This document shows positions 8,554 to 17,186 of a stretch of 61,288 nucleotides of DNA, piece by piece (position 1 is the stretch's first letter; each line of letters opens with the position of its first letter). Source of the stretch: an uncultured Akkermansia sp. (lineage in GTDB: Bacteria; Verrucomicrobiota; Verrucomicrobiia; Verrucomicrobiales; Akkermansiaceae); NCBI GenBank assembly GCA_947589345.1, contig CANQAC010000008.1, positions 1-61,288 of the forward strand. The letters are read 5' to 3'. The notes below the pieces were generated by a model. The model worked only from the letters and a program-made list of their open reading frames with translations. It had not been told where the DNA came from and searched no databases. The translations under genes and the position numbers were made by a program.

Positions 8554-10656
8554 TTACTTGCTGTGGATGTTGAGCATCTGAGCGTAAGTAGGCACCGGCC
8601 AGAGGTCGGCGTCCACAATGGCTTCGAGCGCATCAACGGTGACGCGGGCAGACTCCATGGCCTCTTTCATGCACACGGGGCAGCCCTTATCGATGGCAGC
8701 TTGGAGAGCCTTTACCTTGCCGGGCAGTTCATCGTAGAGTTTGCCCACGGCATTGGCTTTATCCTCTGCGGCCTTGAGACCGGCTTTGATGCCGGCAGCC
8801 TTGATGGCAGCAACGGTTCCGCAGATTTCTGTCATCTGTCCGGCAATAGCCGGCAGGTAAATGGTTTGTAGCATATTCAAACAGGTTTTAGCCTCAATAT
8901 GGATGAGTTTGAGGTAGCTTTCCACCTGCACCTCCTTGCGAGCCAGCAGCTCCGCTTTGGAGAGAATATTGTATTTCTTCATGAGCTTGATGGTATCCGG
9001 ACGCGAGAGAACCTCAAGGGCTTCCGGAGTTGTTTTAAGGTGAGGAAGACCGCGACGTTCCGCCTCCTCAATCCACTCCTGAGAATAGCCGTTGCCGTTG
9101 AAGATGATGCGGTCATGCTCAGTAATCATCTTCTTGATGAGGGAACTGACCACAGAGTTGAAGTTCTTTTTCCCAACTGCAGGCTCAAGCTTGGTAGCAA
9201 CCTCATCCAGCGCCTCTGCGACAATCGTGTTGAGTACAGCCATAGGCCAGGCGCAGGTTTGTGAAGAACCGACAGCACGGAACTCAAACTTGTTTCCGGT
9301 GAATGCAAAGGGAGAGGTACGATTGCGATCAGTCGTGTCCTTCGGCAGTGTGGGCAGCACATCCACGCCAAGCTCCATCGTGGTCTTGGTCGCAGAGCTC
9401 CTCGCGCCGCCGGCCTTGATCTGCTCAATGATGTCCGTAAGTTGATCACCCAAGAAGATGGAGATAATAGCGGGCGGCGCTTCATTGGCGCCTAATCGGT
9501 GATCATTGCCCGCTTTAGAAATGGAGGCACGCAGCAGATCCGCATGCTTGTCCACCCCCTGAATCACACAGGCCAGGAAAGTGAGGAAGAGCAAATTGCT
9601 ATGCGGTGTTTTACCCGGAGAAAAGAGTGAACCGAGTTCAGGAGTGCCGAGCGACCAATTGTTGTGCTTACCGGAGCCATTGACGCTGGCGTAAGGTTTT
9701 TCATGCAAAAGGCAAACGAGGTTGAACTTGAGAGCTTGCCTCTGCAAAATATCCATAATCATCACATTATGATCAACCGCTACATTACTTGCCTCGTAGA
9801 GCGGCGCAATTTCAAACTGTGCAGGGGCCACTTCGTTGTGGCGCGTCTTGGCCGGTACACCGAGCGCCCACAGAGCATGATCCACCGAATTCATGAACTC
9901 CAGGACGCGCTCCTTAATGGAGCCAAAATAATGATCCTCCATCTGTTGATGCTTGGGAGGGAGACAGCCAAAAAGGGTTCTTCCTGTTTCAATAAGATCC
10001 GGCCTTTGCAGGTAGAGAGAGCGGTCAATCAGGAAATACTCCTGCTCGGCTCCAAGCGAGCTTTCCACACAACTCGGTTCCACACCAAAACAACGCAGAA
10101 CACGCGTAGCATGCCGGCTCACCGCCACCATGGAACGCAACAACGGCGTCTTCTTGTCAAGAGCCTCCCCTGTATATGAGCAAAATGCCGTGGGTATGCA
10201 AAGAGTTGCCGTATGTTCCGTACGTTTAATGAAAGCCGGAGAAGTGGGATCCCACGCCGTGTAACCACGCGCCTCAAAGGTAGCTCGAATGCCACCCGAT
10301 GGAAAAGATGAGGCATCCGGCTCCGCCTGAATAAGGTTTTTACCGGTGAATTCGCAGATCATGCCACCCTTACCGTCTGGTTCTACAAAGGAATCATGCT
10401 TCTCCGCCGTGGCATCCGAGAGTGGTTGGAACCAGTGCGTATAATGCGTGGCTCCTTTCGAAAGTGCCCATACCTTCATTGCCTGGGCCACTTCATCCGC
10501 TATGCTCATGTCCAGCTTCCCTCCCCGCTGCACCGTGGCCAGCATCTTTTTAAAAGCGCTTTTGGAGAGATATTTCTCCATCGTTTTTATTCCAAAGGTA
10601 TCGCTGCCATATAGTACTGCCAACGCTTCTTCTGCACTGCTGTTTTCTGTGTCCAT
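8554..10656 (-). CDS. glnN: Glutamine synthetase type III
   Basis: 700 residues, the normal size for the GSIII class, which is much longer than GSI or GSII. It makes glutamine from glutamate, ammonia and ATP in the cytoplasm. GSIII hallmarks are seen: the ECTGKN region followed by the GGIRATFEARGYTAWDPTSP block near the N-terminus, the substrate-site segment with NEVAPAQFE, the KPYASVNGSGKHNNWS block, GNDHRLGANEAPPAI, and the NRTSPFAFTGNKFEFRAVGS block. The C-terminal GSIII-specific helical region follows. The gene is monocistronic, with a clear terminator behind it and a sigma-54 promoter in front, so expression should respond to nitrogen supply through an enhancer-binding protein. The start at 10656 leaves a leader of about 60 nt from the predicted transcription start. 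Confidence 0.95.
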   Translation of the reverse strand: MDTENSSAEEALAVLYGSDTFGIKTMEKYLSKSAFKKMLATVQRGGKLDMSIADEVAQAMKVWALSKGATHYTHWFQPLSDATAEKHDSFVEPDGKGGMICEFTGKNLIQAEPDASSFPSGGIRATFEARGYTAWDPTSPAFIKRTEHTATLCIPTAFCSYTGEALDKKTPLLRSMVAVSRHATRVLRCFGVEPSCVESSLGAEQEYFLIDRSLYLQRPDLIETGRTLFGCLPPKHQQMEDHYFGSIKERVLEFMNSVDHALWALGVPAKTRHNEVAPAQFEIAPLYEASNVAVDHNVMIMDILQRQALKFNLVCLLHEKPYASVNGSGKHNNWSLGTPELGSLFSPGKTPHSNLLFLTFLACVIQGVDKHADLLRASISKAGNDHRLGANEAPPAIISIFLGDQLTDIIEQIKAGGARSSATKTTMELGVDVLPTLPKDTTDRNRTSPFAFTGNKFEFRAVGSSQTCAWPMAVLNTIVAEALDEVATKLEPAVGKKNFNSVVSSLIKKMITEHDRIIFNGNGYSQEWIEEAERRGLPHLKTTPEALEVLSRPDTIKLMKKYNILSKAELLARKEVQVESYLKLIHIEAKTCLNMLQTIYLPAIAGQMTEICGTVAAIKAAGIKAGLKAAEDKANAVGKLYDELPGKVKALQAAIDKGCPVCMKEAMESARVTVDALEAIVDADLWPVPTYAQMLNIHSK

Positions 10657-10723
10657 CGGTTTGTGTTTGGTTTTGGTTCGAATGATTGAGTACGGCTCTC
10701 CGCAGTCCTCCTATCCTTCTTTC

Positions 10724-10739
10724 AGCAAATACCGTGCCA
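10724..10739 (-). promoter_or_regulatory. Sigma-54 (RpoN) promoter of glnN
   Basis: On the minus strand the site reads TGGCAC-GGTAT-TTGCT, an exact match to the -24/-12 consensus (TGGCACGN4TTGCW). It lies about 70 bases upstream of the glnN start codon and points towards it. Confidence 0.88.
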
Positions 10740-10819
10740 AGTGCTAAACTTTTTCTTTGTCTATTATTTCTTATCTTGTTGCACATTATTTCCTGCTTTT
10801 TCCTTTTAATGATTATTTC

Positions 10820-10859
10820 ACAATTTTGTAAATTCGGGCAACTTTATTGACAAATTTGT
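10820..10859. promoter_or_regulatory. Paired dyads, candidate enhancer-binding-protein sites for glnN
   Basis: ACAATTTTGT at 10820-10829 and the perfect palindrome ACAAATTTGT at 10850-10859 are 30 bp apart, about three helical turns. They are centred about 110 and 140 bp upstream of the predicted glnN start. That is where activators of sigma-54 promoters usually bind. A further palindrome, TTTTTGCAAAAA, lies at 10866-10877. The binding protein is unknown. Confidence 0.45.
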
Positions 10860-10949
10860 TTAACGTTTTTGCAAAAAGAAAAGGCAAGAGGGCATTAAAA
10901 ATCACTTGCCAATGAGGGAGAGGATATGTTAGCATGAGAAGAGTGAGAT

Positions 10950-11495
10950 ATGGTCGATACAAGCTTGAAATATCATGAATTTGAGGATGGGATGTGGATA
11001 CGCTGCAACAGCCGGGGTTGTTTTATGAACAGCCCGGCATTAAAGGGGATAGCAGAAAAATACCTGGGACATGGGGGAACACACATCGTGGTGGATCTGG
11101 AGTTGTGTCCGGGAGTTGATTCCACGTTCATGGGAACACTGGCGGGATTAGCCAGGCGGTGTATGGAAGCAGGAGGAAGTCTGGAAATCGCGGGGGCAAC
11201 AGAAAGGACACGGGGGGCGATGGAGGGATTGGGGCTTGATATGCTTATTGAAATTGATCCGCCGGAAGCATTGTGGCAGAGAGATTTGGCGGCACGGCGT
11301 TCCGTATTAGCGCAGGGAGATATCCATGGGTCGGAAGAAACGCTCAGCGAAATGCAGCGCACGCGGCATGTGCTTGAAGCGCACAACACGCTGCGTTCCA
11401 TGAATAGCAGGAACGATGTCGCCTTTGGGTACGTTTGCGAAACCCTGCAAGAAGATTTGATGCGTCACGAAAATGAGCATGGGGATGAAACCTGA
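10950..11495 (+). CDS. STAS-domain protein (anti-sigma factor antagonist-like)
   Basis: 181 residues. The first about 110 form a STAS domain: the strand HIVVDLELC, then PGVDSTFMGTLAGL, whose Asp-Ser-Thr is the place of the regulatory phospho-Ser/Thr in SpoIIAA-like proteins, then the GGSLEIAGAT strand. The last 70 residues are helical and charged and do not resemble a known domain. STAS antagonists bind anti-sigma kinases and release a sigma factor. No kinase or sigma gene lies in this window, so the partner is unknown. A possible promoter upstream has TTGCCA followed 17 nt later by TTAGCA (from about 10904). The next gene begins inside this one (11473), so the two are co-transcribed. Confidence 0.75.
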   Translation: MVDTSLKYHEFEDGMWIRCNSRGCFMNSPALKGIAEKYLGHGGTHIVVDLELCPGVDSTFMGTLAGLARRCMEAGGSLEIAGATERTRGAMEGLGLDMLIEIDPPEALWQRDLAARRSVLAQGDIHGSEETLSEMQRTRHVLEAHNTLRSMNSRNDVAFGYVCETLQEDLMRHENEHGDET

Positions 11496-12897
11496 TGCCC
11501 CTCCAGAGAACATAGCTGAGCGATACCGCGAGATATTACGATCTGTGGCAGATGCCTGTGATTTAGTGGCCGCAGAACAGGATGCTCCGGAGTCCGGTCT
11601 AAGCGAAATGGAGGTGCAGAGCTTGTGGTCCAGTGGCATTTTTGGTCACGAATGGGAAAGCGAAAGACACGGGCACGTGCGTATTCTGGATTTTGGTGAA
11701 TGGAATCGATCCGCGGGACCAGACTTCCTTTTTGCAGAAGTAGAAATCGGCGGACGTTTGATGCGCGGAGACATCGAGATTGATCCTCGTGTCCAAGATT
11801 GGGAGAATCATGGACATGGCTCGAGTGTACGATTTAACAACGTGATCCTGCACGTAGTCCTCACGCAACCTCCGCAAGGTTGGTTTACTCGCAATTCTTT
11901 GCATCTGGATGTTCCTGTCATCTACCTCAGCCCGCAAAAAATCCGTGATTCCTTAGATCTGCAGCAACCAACTATCACGGCCCCTTGCGGCAAAGACGGA
12001 TGGGGTGAACGCACAGAACTGTGCGCTCAGCCACTATCCGAAATGAGTGCAGCTCGCATCAGGAATCTTATGTTGGCCGCAGCAGCACACCGCAGAGAAT
12101 GCAAACAGCGGCGCTACCGGCGCAAAGCGCTCGTCCTCGGCGAAGAGCAGGCCAGCTTTGAGGCTTGGGCCGAGTGTTTGGGATATAGCGCCAACAAAGA
12201 GGCCATGGTCATGTTGACACGTCGGGCGCCACTTAAGCGCATCTCCGGAATGGACGCCGAGGCCATCATGTTTGGCGTCGCAGGTTTTCTTACCCCGACG
12301 CTACCAACCCGCTCAGAACCGGAGGCACGAGCCTACCACCGACGAGTATGGGACGCTTGGTGGAAGTTGAAGGATCATTTTGCACTGGATGGAGGGCGAA
12401 GTCCCTCATGGCAATTTGCAGGCATTCGACCGCTCAATCATCCTCATCGGCGCGTCGCCGCACTAGCTGTGAGCGCGATGCATTGGTCGCAAATTACCTC
12501 ACTTCTTTCTGCCAGACAATCCAAGCAACTTATAAAGACACTTTGCGGACTGCGTCATCCTTTCTGGGAAACTCACTGCATGATTGATTCGCCAGCTTTG
12601 CAAAAGCCCCGCGCTATTGTCGGTCGCGAGCGAACCAAAGATTTTCTGTGTAACCATGTATACGTGCAGGATCATACGCAAGAAGCCTGGGAGGCCTTCA
12701 CCCGCCTGAAATGTCAGGCTCTCCCGTCCCGAGCCTCCTACTTAGCGCATAGCCTCTTTGGCAGTCGTCAGGATCTTCGTGACCTGCTGCGTTATGAATT
12801 CGTCTGCCAAGCTCTCCTTCAAATTGGCGCTGACTTTTGCCGTGCGGGGTCCTGCAAGGACTGTCTTTTCCCCGTTCAACTCAAACAACTAAGTTGA
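11473..12897 (+). CDS. DUF2851 family protein
   Basis: 474 residues. It matches the DUF2851 pattern common in Bacteroidota and Verrucomicrobiota: LWSSGIFGHEW near the start, then GPDFLFAEVEIGG, RGDIEIDPRVQDW and FNNVILHVVL, with a Cys cluster CRAGSCKDC near the C-terminus. Biochemical function is not established. The frame overlaps the STAS gene by 23 bases. Start codons at 11473, 11479 and 11485 are all possible; the longest is given. Confidence 0.85.
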   Translation: MSMGMKPDAPPENIAERYREILRSVADACDLVAAEQDAPESGLSEMEVQSLWSSGIFGHEWESERHGHVRILDFGEWNRSAGPDFLFAEVEIGGRLMRGDIEIDPRVQDWENHGHGSSVRFNNVILHVVLTQPPQGWFTRNSLHLDVPVIYLSPQKIRDSLDLQQPTITAPCGKDGWGERTELCAQPLSEMSAARIRNLMLAAAAHRRECKQRRYRRKALVLGEEQASFEAWAECLGYSANKEAMVMLTRRAPLKRISGMDAEAIMFGVAGFLTPTLPTRSEPEARAYHRRVWDAWWKLKDHFALDGGRSPSWQFAGIRPLNHPHRRVAALAVSAMHWSQITSLLSARQSKQLIKTLCGLRHPFWETHCMIDSPALQKPRAIVGRERTKDFLCNHVYVQDHTQEAWEAFTRLKCQALPSRASYLAHSLFGSRQDLRDLLRYEFVCQALLQIGADFCRAGSCKDCLFPVQLKQLS

Positions 12898-12940
12898 CCC
12901 CTCCCCCGTTTTTCCGCATCCACACGCGACTGCTTTCATC

Positions 12941-13798
12941 ATGGATTCTCTGCTCAAATCTGTATCCCGCACATTTTACCTCTCGATCTCTCTTCTGCCT
13001 TTCCCTATGCGACGCAGCGTGGCTGTAGCCTACCTTCTCGCACGAGCTACCGACAGCGTGGCAGACGCAAAGCGAATTCCTCATACGAGACGTGTAGTTG
13101 CTCTGCAAAACATGGGACGAGATATAGCAAGTTCTTCCCCCATCCTTCCGATAGAGCCAGAACTCTGTGCTGCGGCAGATACCCCGGCAGAGGTCGAATT
13201 GCTATCCCGCTTCGGAGAAGTTCATCAAGCTTTGATTTCCCTGCCAGATGACCAAGTAACCATCATACGTGAAGTTCTCGCTTCCATTCTGCAGGGGCAA
13301 CTATGGGATATCTCCTTCTTTGAGCAGCATGCGCGCGTCCTGTCTGATGAACAAACGCGGTTGTACATCTACCGCGTTGCCGGATGTGTGGGACGCTTTT
13401 GGACACGTCTGGGGCGTCTTGCTCTGGGAGATGCGTTTTGCCACGCTGAAGAAGCTGATGCACTGGAAGAAGCTGCGGTGCGGTACGGTTGCGGCCTGCA
13501 ACTGATCAATATCATCCGCGACCGCGATGAGGATGTTCGCGATCGCGGGAGGGATTATCTATGCTCTGACTCACGCGTGTGGCTGGAACGAGCAGAGCGC
13601 GCCATGCATGACGGGGTGGACTATTCCCTCCGACTAAACGGGTGGCGTGTGCGAGTAGCTTCCATGCTGCCGGCGCTACTCGGTCTCAAAACGATCGCAA
13701 AACTCCGCCACGCCAAGCCCGGAAAACGCGTCAAAATATCGCGTTACGCCGTATACACCACGATCCTGCGCGCTCTCGCTACCGCCGTGCTGCGATAA
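12941..13798 (+). CDS. Squalene/phytoene synthase family protein
   Basis: 285 residues. Trans-isoprenyl diphosphate synthase, head-to-head class: it condenses two prenyl diphosphates (farnesyl- or geranylgeranyl-PP) to squalene or phytoene. Visible signatures are SRTFYLS near the start, the first Asp-rich motif in ARATDSVAD and the second in INIIRDRDEDVRDRGRDYL, which together bind the magnesium-diphosphate. No other hopanoid or carotenoid gene is in the window, so the product cannot be chosen. The gene follows the DUF2851 gene after 43 bases and probably shares its transcript. It converges on def. Confidence 0.87.
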   Translation: MDSLLKSVSRTFYLSISLLPFPMRRSVAVAYLLARATDSVADAKRIPHTRRVVALQNMGRDIASSSPILPIEPELCAAADTPAEVELLSRFGEVHQALISLPDDQVTIIREVLASILQGQLWDISFFEQHARVLSDEQTRLYIYRVAGCVGRFWTRLGRLALGDAFCHAEEADALEEAAVRYGCGLQLINIIRDRDEDVRDRGRDYLCSDSRVWLERAERAMHDGVDYSLRLNGWRVRVASMLPALLGLKTIAKLRHAKPGKRVKISRYAVYTTILRALATAVLR

Positions 13799-13830
13799 AG
13801 GCGGGCTCTCCATCAAAAAAGCTTGCTCTT

Positions 13831-14388
13831 CTAAGAACGTCTCAAGCTCAACATGTGCTTGAGCCGTTTTGCGAGAGTTACCTTCGCCGCGCTGGAAACA
13901 CGATCAGTAAAGAGTACTCCATTCAGGTGGTCACATTCGTGCTGCAAGCACCGAGCCAACAGTCCTCCACAATCCAACTCAAGTACTCTTCCATCAAGTT
14001 TCTGCAATTTAGCGCGCACCCGACTTGGGCGTGATACTTGAGAACGAATATTTCGCACGCTCAGACAACCCTCTGTGCAGAGCTCCTCCTTGCCATATGG
14101 TGCGAGATCCGGATTGATAAAGACCAGCGGCATAACGCTGCGCATATCTTTCTCTTCTCCATTAACGAGAATCTTTTCGTGAGGTTCATCTTCCTCCTCA
14201 GGTATGTCAATCACGACAAGCTGAATACCTAATCCAACTTGCGGGGCTGCGAGTCCGATTCCCTGTGCTGCGTACATAGTTTCAAGCATATTGACTGCCA
14301 GAGTATTATGCTCAAGTTCAACTTTTTCGATTTTTGCGCACGCCTCGCGCAGCACGTGGTCCCCATACTGTTTAATCTCCAGCAACAT
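13831..14388 (-). CDS. def: Peptide deformylase
   Basis: 185 residues. Removes the N-formyl group from nascent proteins. All three deformylase motifs are present: GIGLAAPQVG, EGCLSV (Cys metal ligand) and QHECDHLNG (HExxH with the two His ligands and catalytic Glu). A longer frame to 14463 exists, but the sequence MLLEIKQYGDHVLREAC is the usual start of the family, and a clear promoter sits 10 nt before ATG 14388, so I use that start. Monocistronic. Confidence 0.95.
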   Translation of the reverse strand: MLLEIKQYGDHVLREACAKIEKVELEHNTLAVNMLETMYAAQGIGLAAPQVGLGIQLVVIDIPEEEDEPHEKILVNGEEKDMRSVMPLVFINPDLAPYGKEELCTEGCLSVRNIRSQVSRPSRVRAKLQKLDGRVLELDCGGLLARCLQHECDHLNGVLFTDRVSSAAKVTLAKRLKHMLSLRRS

Positions 14389-14398
14389 GTCTGTCTTT

Positions 14399-14426
14399 AT
14401 TCTACCGTCCCCCATCCCTTTGTCAA
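14399..14426 (-). promoter_or_regulatory. Sigma-70-like promoter of def
   Basis: On the minus strand TTGACA (14426-14421), a 16-nt spacer and TAGAAT (14404-14399). The -10 box ends 10 nt before ATG 14388, leaving almost no leader. Confidence 0.8.
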
Positions 14427-14526
14427 GTATAACCGACCTATCACGCAAGGGCGCCATATTCACGGAGCCCTCAAAATAAGGTCGATATTCCCGGAATAAT
14501 CCGCCGTATCTGCCCGGAATGGAAAC

Positions 14527-14555
14527 TTGACATGGATATTCAAATACGCTAAAAG
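14527..14555 (+). promoter_or_regulatory. Sigma-70-like promoter, leaderless arrangement
   Basis: TTGACA at 14527-14532, a 17-nt spacer and TAAAAG at 14550-14555. The box ends 6 nt before ATG 14562. Confidence 0.65.
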
Positions 14556-14561
14556 TTGGGC

Positions 14562-16913
14562 ATGCCTTCCCAGCTCATATATACAAAGTCCCGCGCGGGT
14601 CACGGCAGTGTGTTTGCGCGCCTTTGCCAGACAGTGAAACCTCGCTACACGGTAGTGGGGAAGACACGCATGGGACCCGCTCTGGAGGGAAACTTGATAA
14701 AATTGGCTCGTCGCGGCATGGCTGATGAAGATCTTAACCCAGGTCCCCAATTTTTTTATCTGACTGATTTTTCCGGTGGAAGTACCAACCATATTTTCGG
14801 CAGCGTGCGGTGGGCCAAGCAAGGCGGTGTCATGACGGCCGATTACATATGCCACCTTCTTGTACTGCGAGAGGATGAGATAGGAGAGCTGTGGCGGAAA
14901 GGCTCTCGACTCAGTCCGGCGGGCATTTTGTTCCTACTGGAAGCTACTCATTTTTGGGCCACTGAATGGAGAGGCCCTGCACAATGGCTGAGCAATGAAG
15001 CCCTGCCAAATTGGATGGAGGCGGAACAAGCTCTGCAGGCTTCTGTGCAACCGACCTGGCAGCATTACACCGGTCACAAACGCTTTGCAGCCCTGCTCAA
15101 GGAACCCAAATACCGTGAAGCCTGCATGCTCGCTTTACCGGTGGGAACCCCCACACCAGACATGCTGCGTATCCTGCACGAAGCCGACTATCTGCGAAGC
15201 GACTTAGGATGGGGAATCCCGCTGTACACGCATGCCGATTCTTCGGTCATTGAACTACAAAACGTGCACGTGCTTGGCATCATTGGAAGCCGAGTGCACC
15301 GGCAAGCTACGCTCACCGGACTACCGGTGCTGGAAGTTACAGAGCATTTGACAACAAGCATTGACGAATCTCCGGCCAATCGTAGCGATATTCCTCCCAC
15401 ACTCTCGGCTATTCCCCCACAGCAGGTGCTGTCCGATCCCCCAATGAGCAAAAAAAAGAGCCGCCACTCACTTCCTACGAGACCTCGGAGGCTGCAATAC
15501 GCATTGGCGTGTGTCGTACTCACCGGCATATCGGCGGCTGCGTGCTATTACGTATGGATCAACAAAGGAGAGCTGGGTAAAAGAGTAGATAACATGGTGA
15601 GTCAGGCTGAAGAGTTATCCAACACCCTCGTGTCTCCGAATCGCCAAAAAGAGAGCGCAGATAAACCAATATTGAACGCCCCTCAACTCTCTGTCGACGA
15701 GCAGCAATTAGTTGACCAACAAATTTCAACTATTCAAGTCGGAGAGAAGCTACCCCCCTGCATCCTCAAATTTTTTAGCAACCATGCTTTGCGTATCAGT
15801 TCCGGTGACCTCCACATTCACTACCTCAAGCGTAGTGCGGAAGACACTCCGAGAACTCGCAACTACCAGCTCTCATCAGATGGTCAATTCGCAAATATTT
15901 CCCCTTCCAACGAACCCGGCACATGGGTGTTGCAAATCATGCGGAATGAACAAGAAGAGCCCTCTGACAAACTCTTTATACGCGTGCAGAATGGTATGCT
16001 CCACGGGATCTCCGATCAATCAGGAGATTCTCCTGCTCTCGCGCTACCTCTGTCTTTTGGCCAGTCCCAGAAAGCCTCTATCATTCTGATGCCGGAATAC
16101 AACGCTGTGGTGGGTGGCAACAGCACAAAACTTGTCCTCCCTAAAAAGGATCTGATGCTTCGATTCTCTCCTGAGTGTTTCCGAGTCTCCCCGCACAGAC
16201 TTGAGTTTGTAGCTAGCGCAGTCACCGATACGGCGCTCAAAAATTGCTCCGGCAAAATCCATCACTCCTACGGCGACATCTCTATCCCTGACGTGACCTC
16301 ACGTAACATTGTCCAGTTACACACCCCTTCATCCTCCTCTCTTGATGTTTCTCCGGTAGGTAAATCTCATGTCTCCTGTATTAACTACGAGGTACAAGGG
16401 AGTCTTGATTACGATGTAAAGCAAGCCGTCATGCAGGCCGTTGAGAAATACGCAAACGAGCCGCGAGGAACGGTTTCGAGCGGCAAGAAAAAAACCGCCG
16501 CTAGTGTGGCCGGTTTATACCACGCCGTTGACGAAGTGATTCACAGCGCTGCCAATAAACGCACAGCGGCCATCCAGCGCTACGCCTTACTCTTCGCTGA
16601 TAAAAAGTTTATGGAATTTTGCGAACGAGAAATGGACAGCATGCCCATGCCCAGCGCAAACGCCTTCATCGGGTCTGATACCCATGCCCAAGTGAGTTCG
16701 AAGGCTATGAAGATTCTTGAAGGATTTGATTTCACGGGTATTCGGCTTTATCTCTGCGAACACCTTAGCCACGTAGCTCGGCTTGAGCTTACCGAGCAAG
16801 TAAAAAAGCTTCACCATAACGCACCGTTTTGGAAGCTGCAACTCACGCGTGTATATTCCTCCGAACCTGGTGAACTGACTTGGATTTTCACGGGGCAACC
16901 CGAACAACGGTGA
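14562..16913 (+). CDS. Large membrane-anchored protein of unknown function
   Basis: 783 residues from ATG 14562; an in-frame TTG two codons earlier is less likely because of the promoter. The N-terminal 260 residues look like a globular cytoplasmic domain. Its pattern (QLIYTKSRAGHGS near the start, ...DYICHLLVL about 100 residues in) reminds me of the N-terminal domains called GTPase-associated protein 1, but I cannot confirm this by eye. A Ser/Pro-rich and basic linker precedes one transmembrane helix at about 310-328. The C-terminal 450 residues would be on the far side of the membrane and contain beta-rich stretches and a helical tail. Monocistronic between def (divergent) and an aminotransferase gene. 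Confidence 0.6.
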   Translation: MPSQLIYTKSRAGHGSVFARLCQTVKPRYTVVGKTRMGPALEGNLIKLARRGMADEDLNPGPQFFYLTDFSGGSTNHIFGSVRWAKQGGVMTADYICHLLVLREDEIGELWRKGSRLSPAGILFLLEATHFWATEWRGPAQWLSNEALPNWMEAEQALQASVQPTWQHYTGHKRFAALLKEPKYREACMLALPVGTPTPDMLRILHEADYLRSDLGWGIPLYTHADSSVIELQNVHVLGIIGSRVHRQATLTGLPVLEVTEHLTTSIDESPANRSDIPPTLSAIPPQQVLSDPPMSKKKSRHSLPTRPRRLQYALACVVLTGISAAACYYVWINKGELGKRVDNMVSQAEELSNTLVSPNRQKESADKPILNAPQLSVDEQQLVDQQISTIQVGEKLPPCILKFFSNHALRISSGDLHIHYLKRSAEDTPRTRNYQLSSDGQFANISPSNEPGTWVLQIMRNEQEEPSDKLFIRVQNGMLHGISDQSGDSPALALPLSFGQSQKASIILMPEYNAVVGGNSTKLVLPKKDLMLRFSPECFRVSPHRLEFVASAVTDTALKNCSGKIHHSYGDISIPDVTSRNIVQLHTPSSSSLDVSPVGKSHVSCINYEVQGSLDYDVKQAVMQAVEKYANEPRGTVSSGKKKTAASVAGLYHAVDEVIHSAANKRTAAIQRYALLFADKKFMEFCEREMDSMPMPSANAFIGSDTHAQVSSKAMKILEGFDFTGIRLYLCEHLSHVARLELTEQVKKLHHNAPFWKLQLTRVYSSEPGELTWIFTGQPEQR

Positions 16914-17054
16914 CAGGGTTTACGAGTCGGGCATCTTTCCTTGGGTTACGCCCCATTCCGTCAACACTTTCCCATGTTGCCTATACGTTCTTATTTTGAG
17001 AAAGATGTGCTTGATTTCATCTCTCCTTTTTGGGGCTGCTGATCTTTCAAAAAG

Positions 17055-17100
17055 GCTTCGAGCTTATTTTGTGTTTGTTCAGTTGCTTCATTCTCGAAGC
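17055..17100. promoter_or_regulatory. Inverted repeat upstream of the aminotransferase gene
   Basis: GCTTCGAG at 17055-17062 is exactly inverted at 17093-17100 (CTCGAAGC), 30 nt apart. A TAGAAT hexamer follows at 17155. This could be an operator or a weak hairpin. The rest of 16914-17186 shows nothing recognisable. Confidence 0.3.
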
Positions 17101-17186
17101 GATACGCTTTTATGTGCGCCGAAAAATTTGCTCGTCAAATGGGTTGTTGAGTGCTAGAATGCGCAGCGGATTAACCCCAACTGCAT

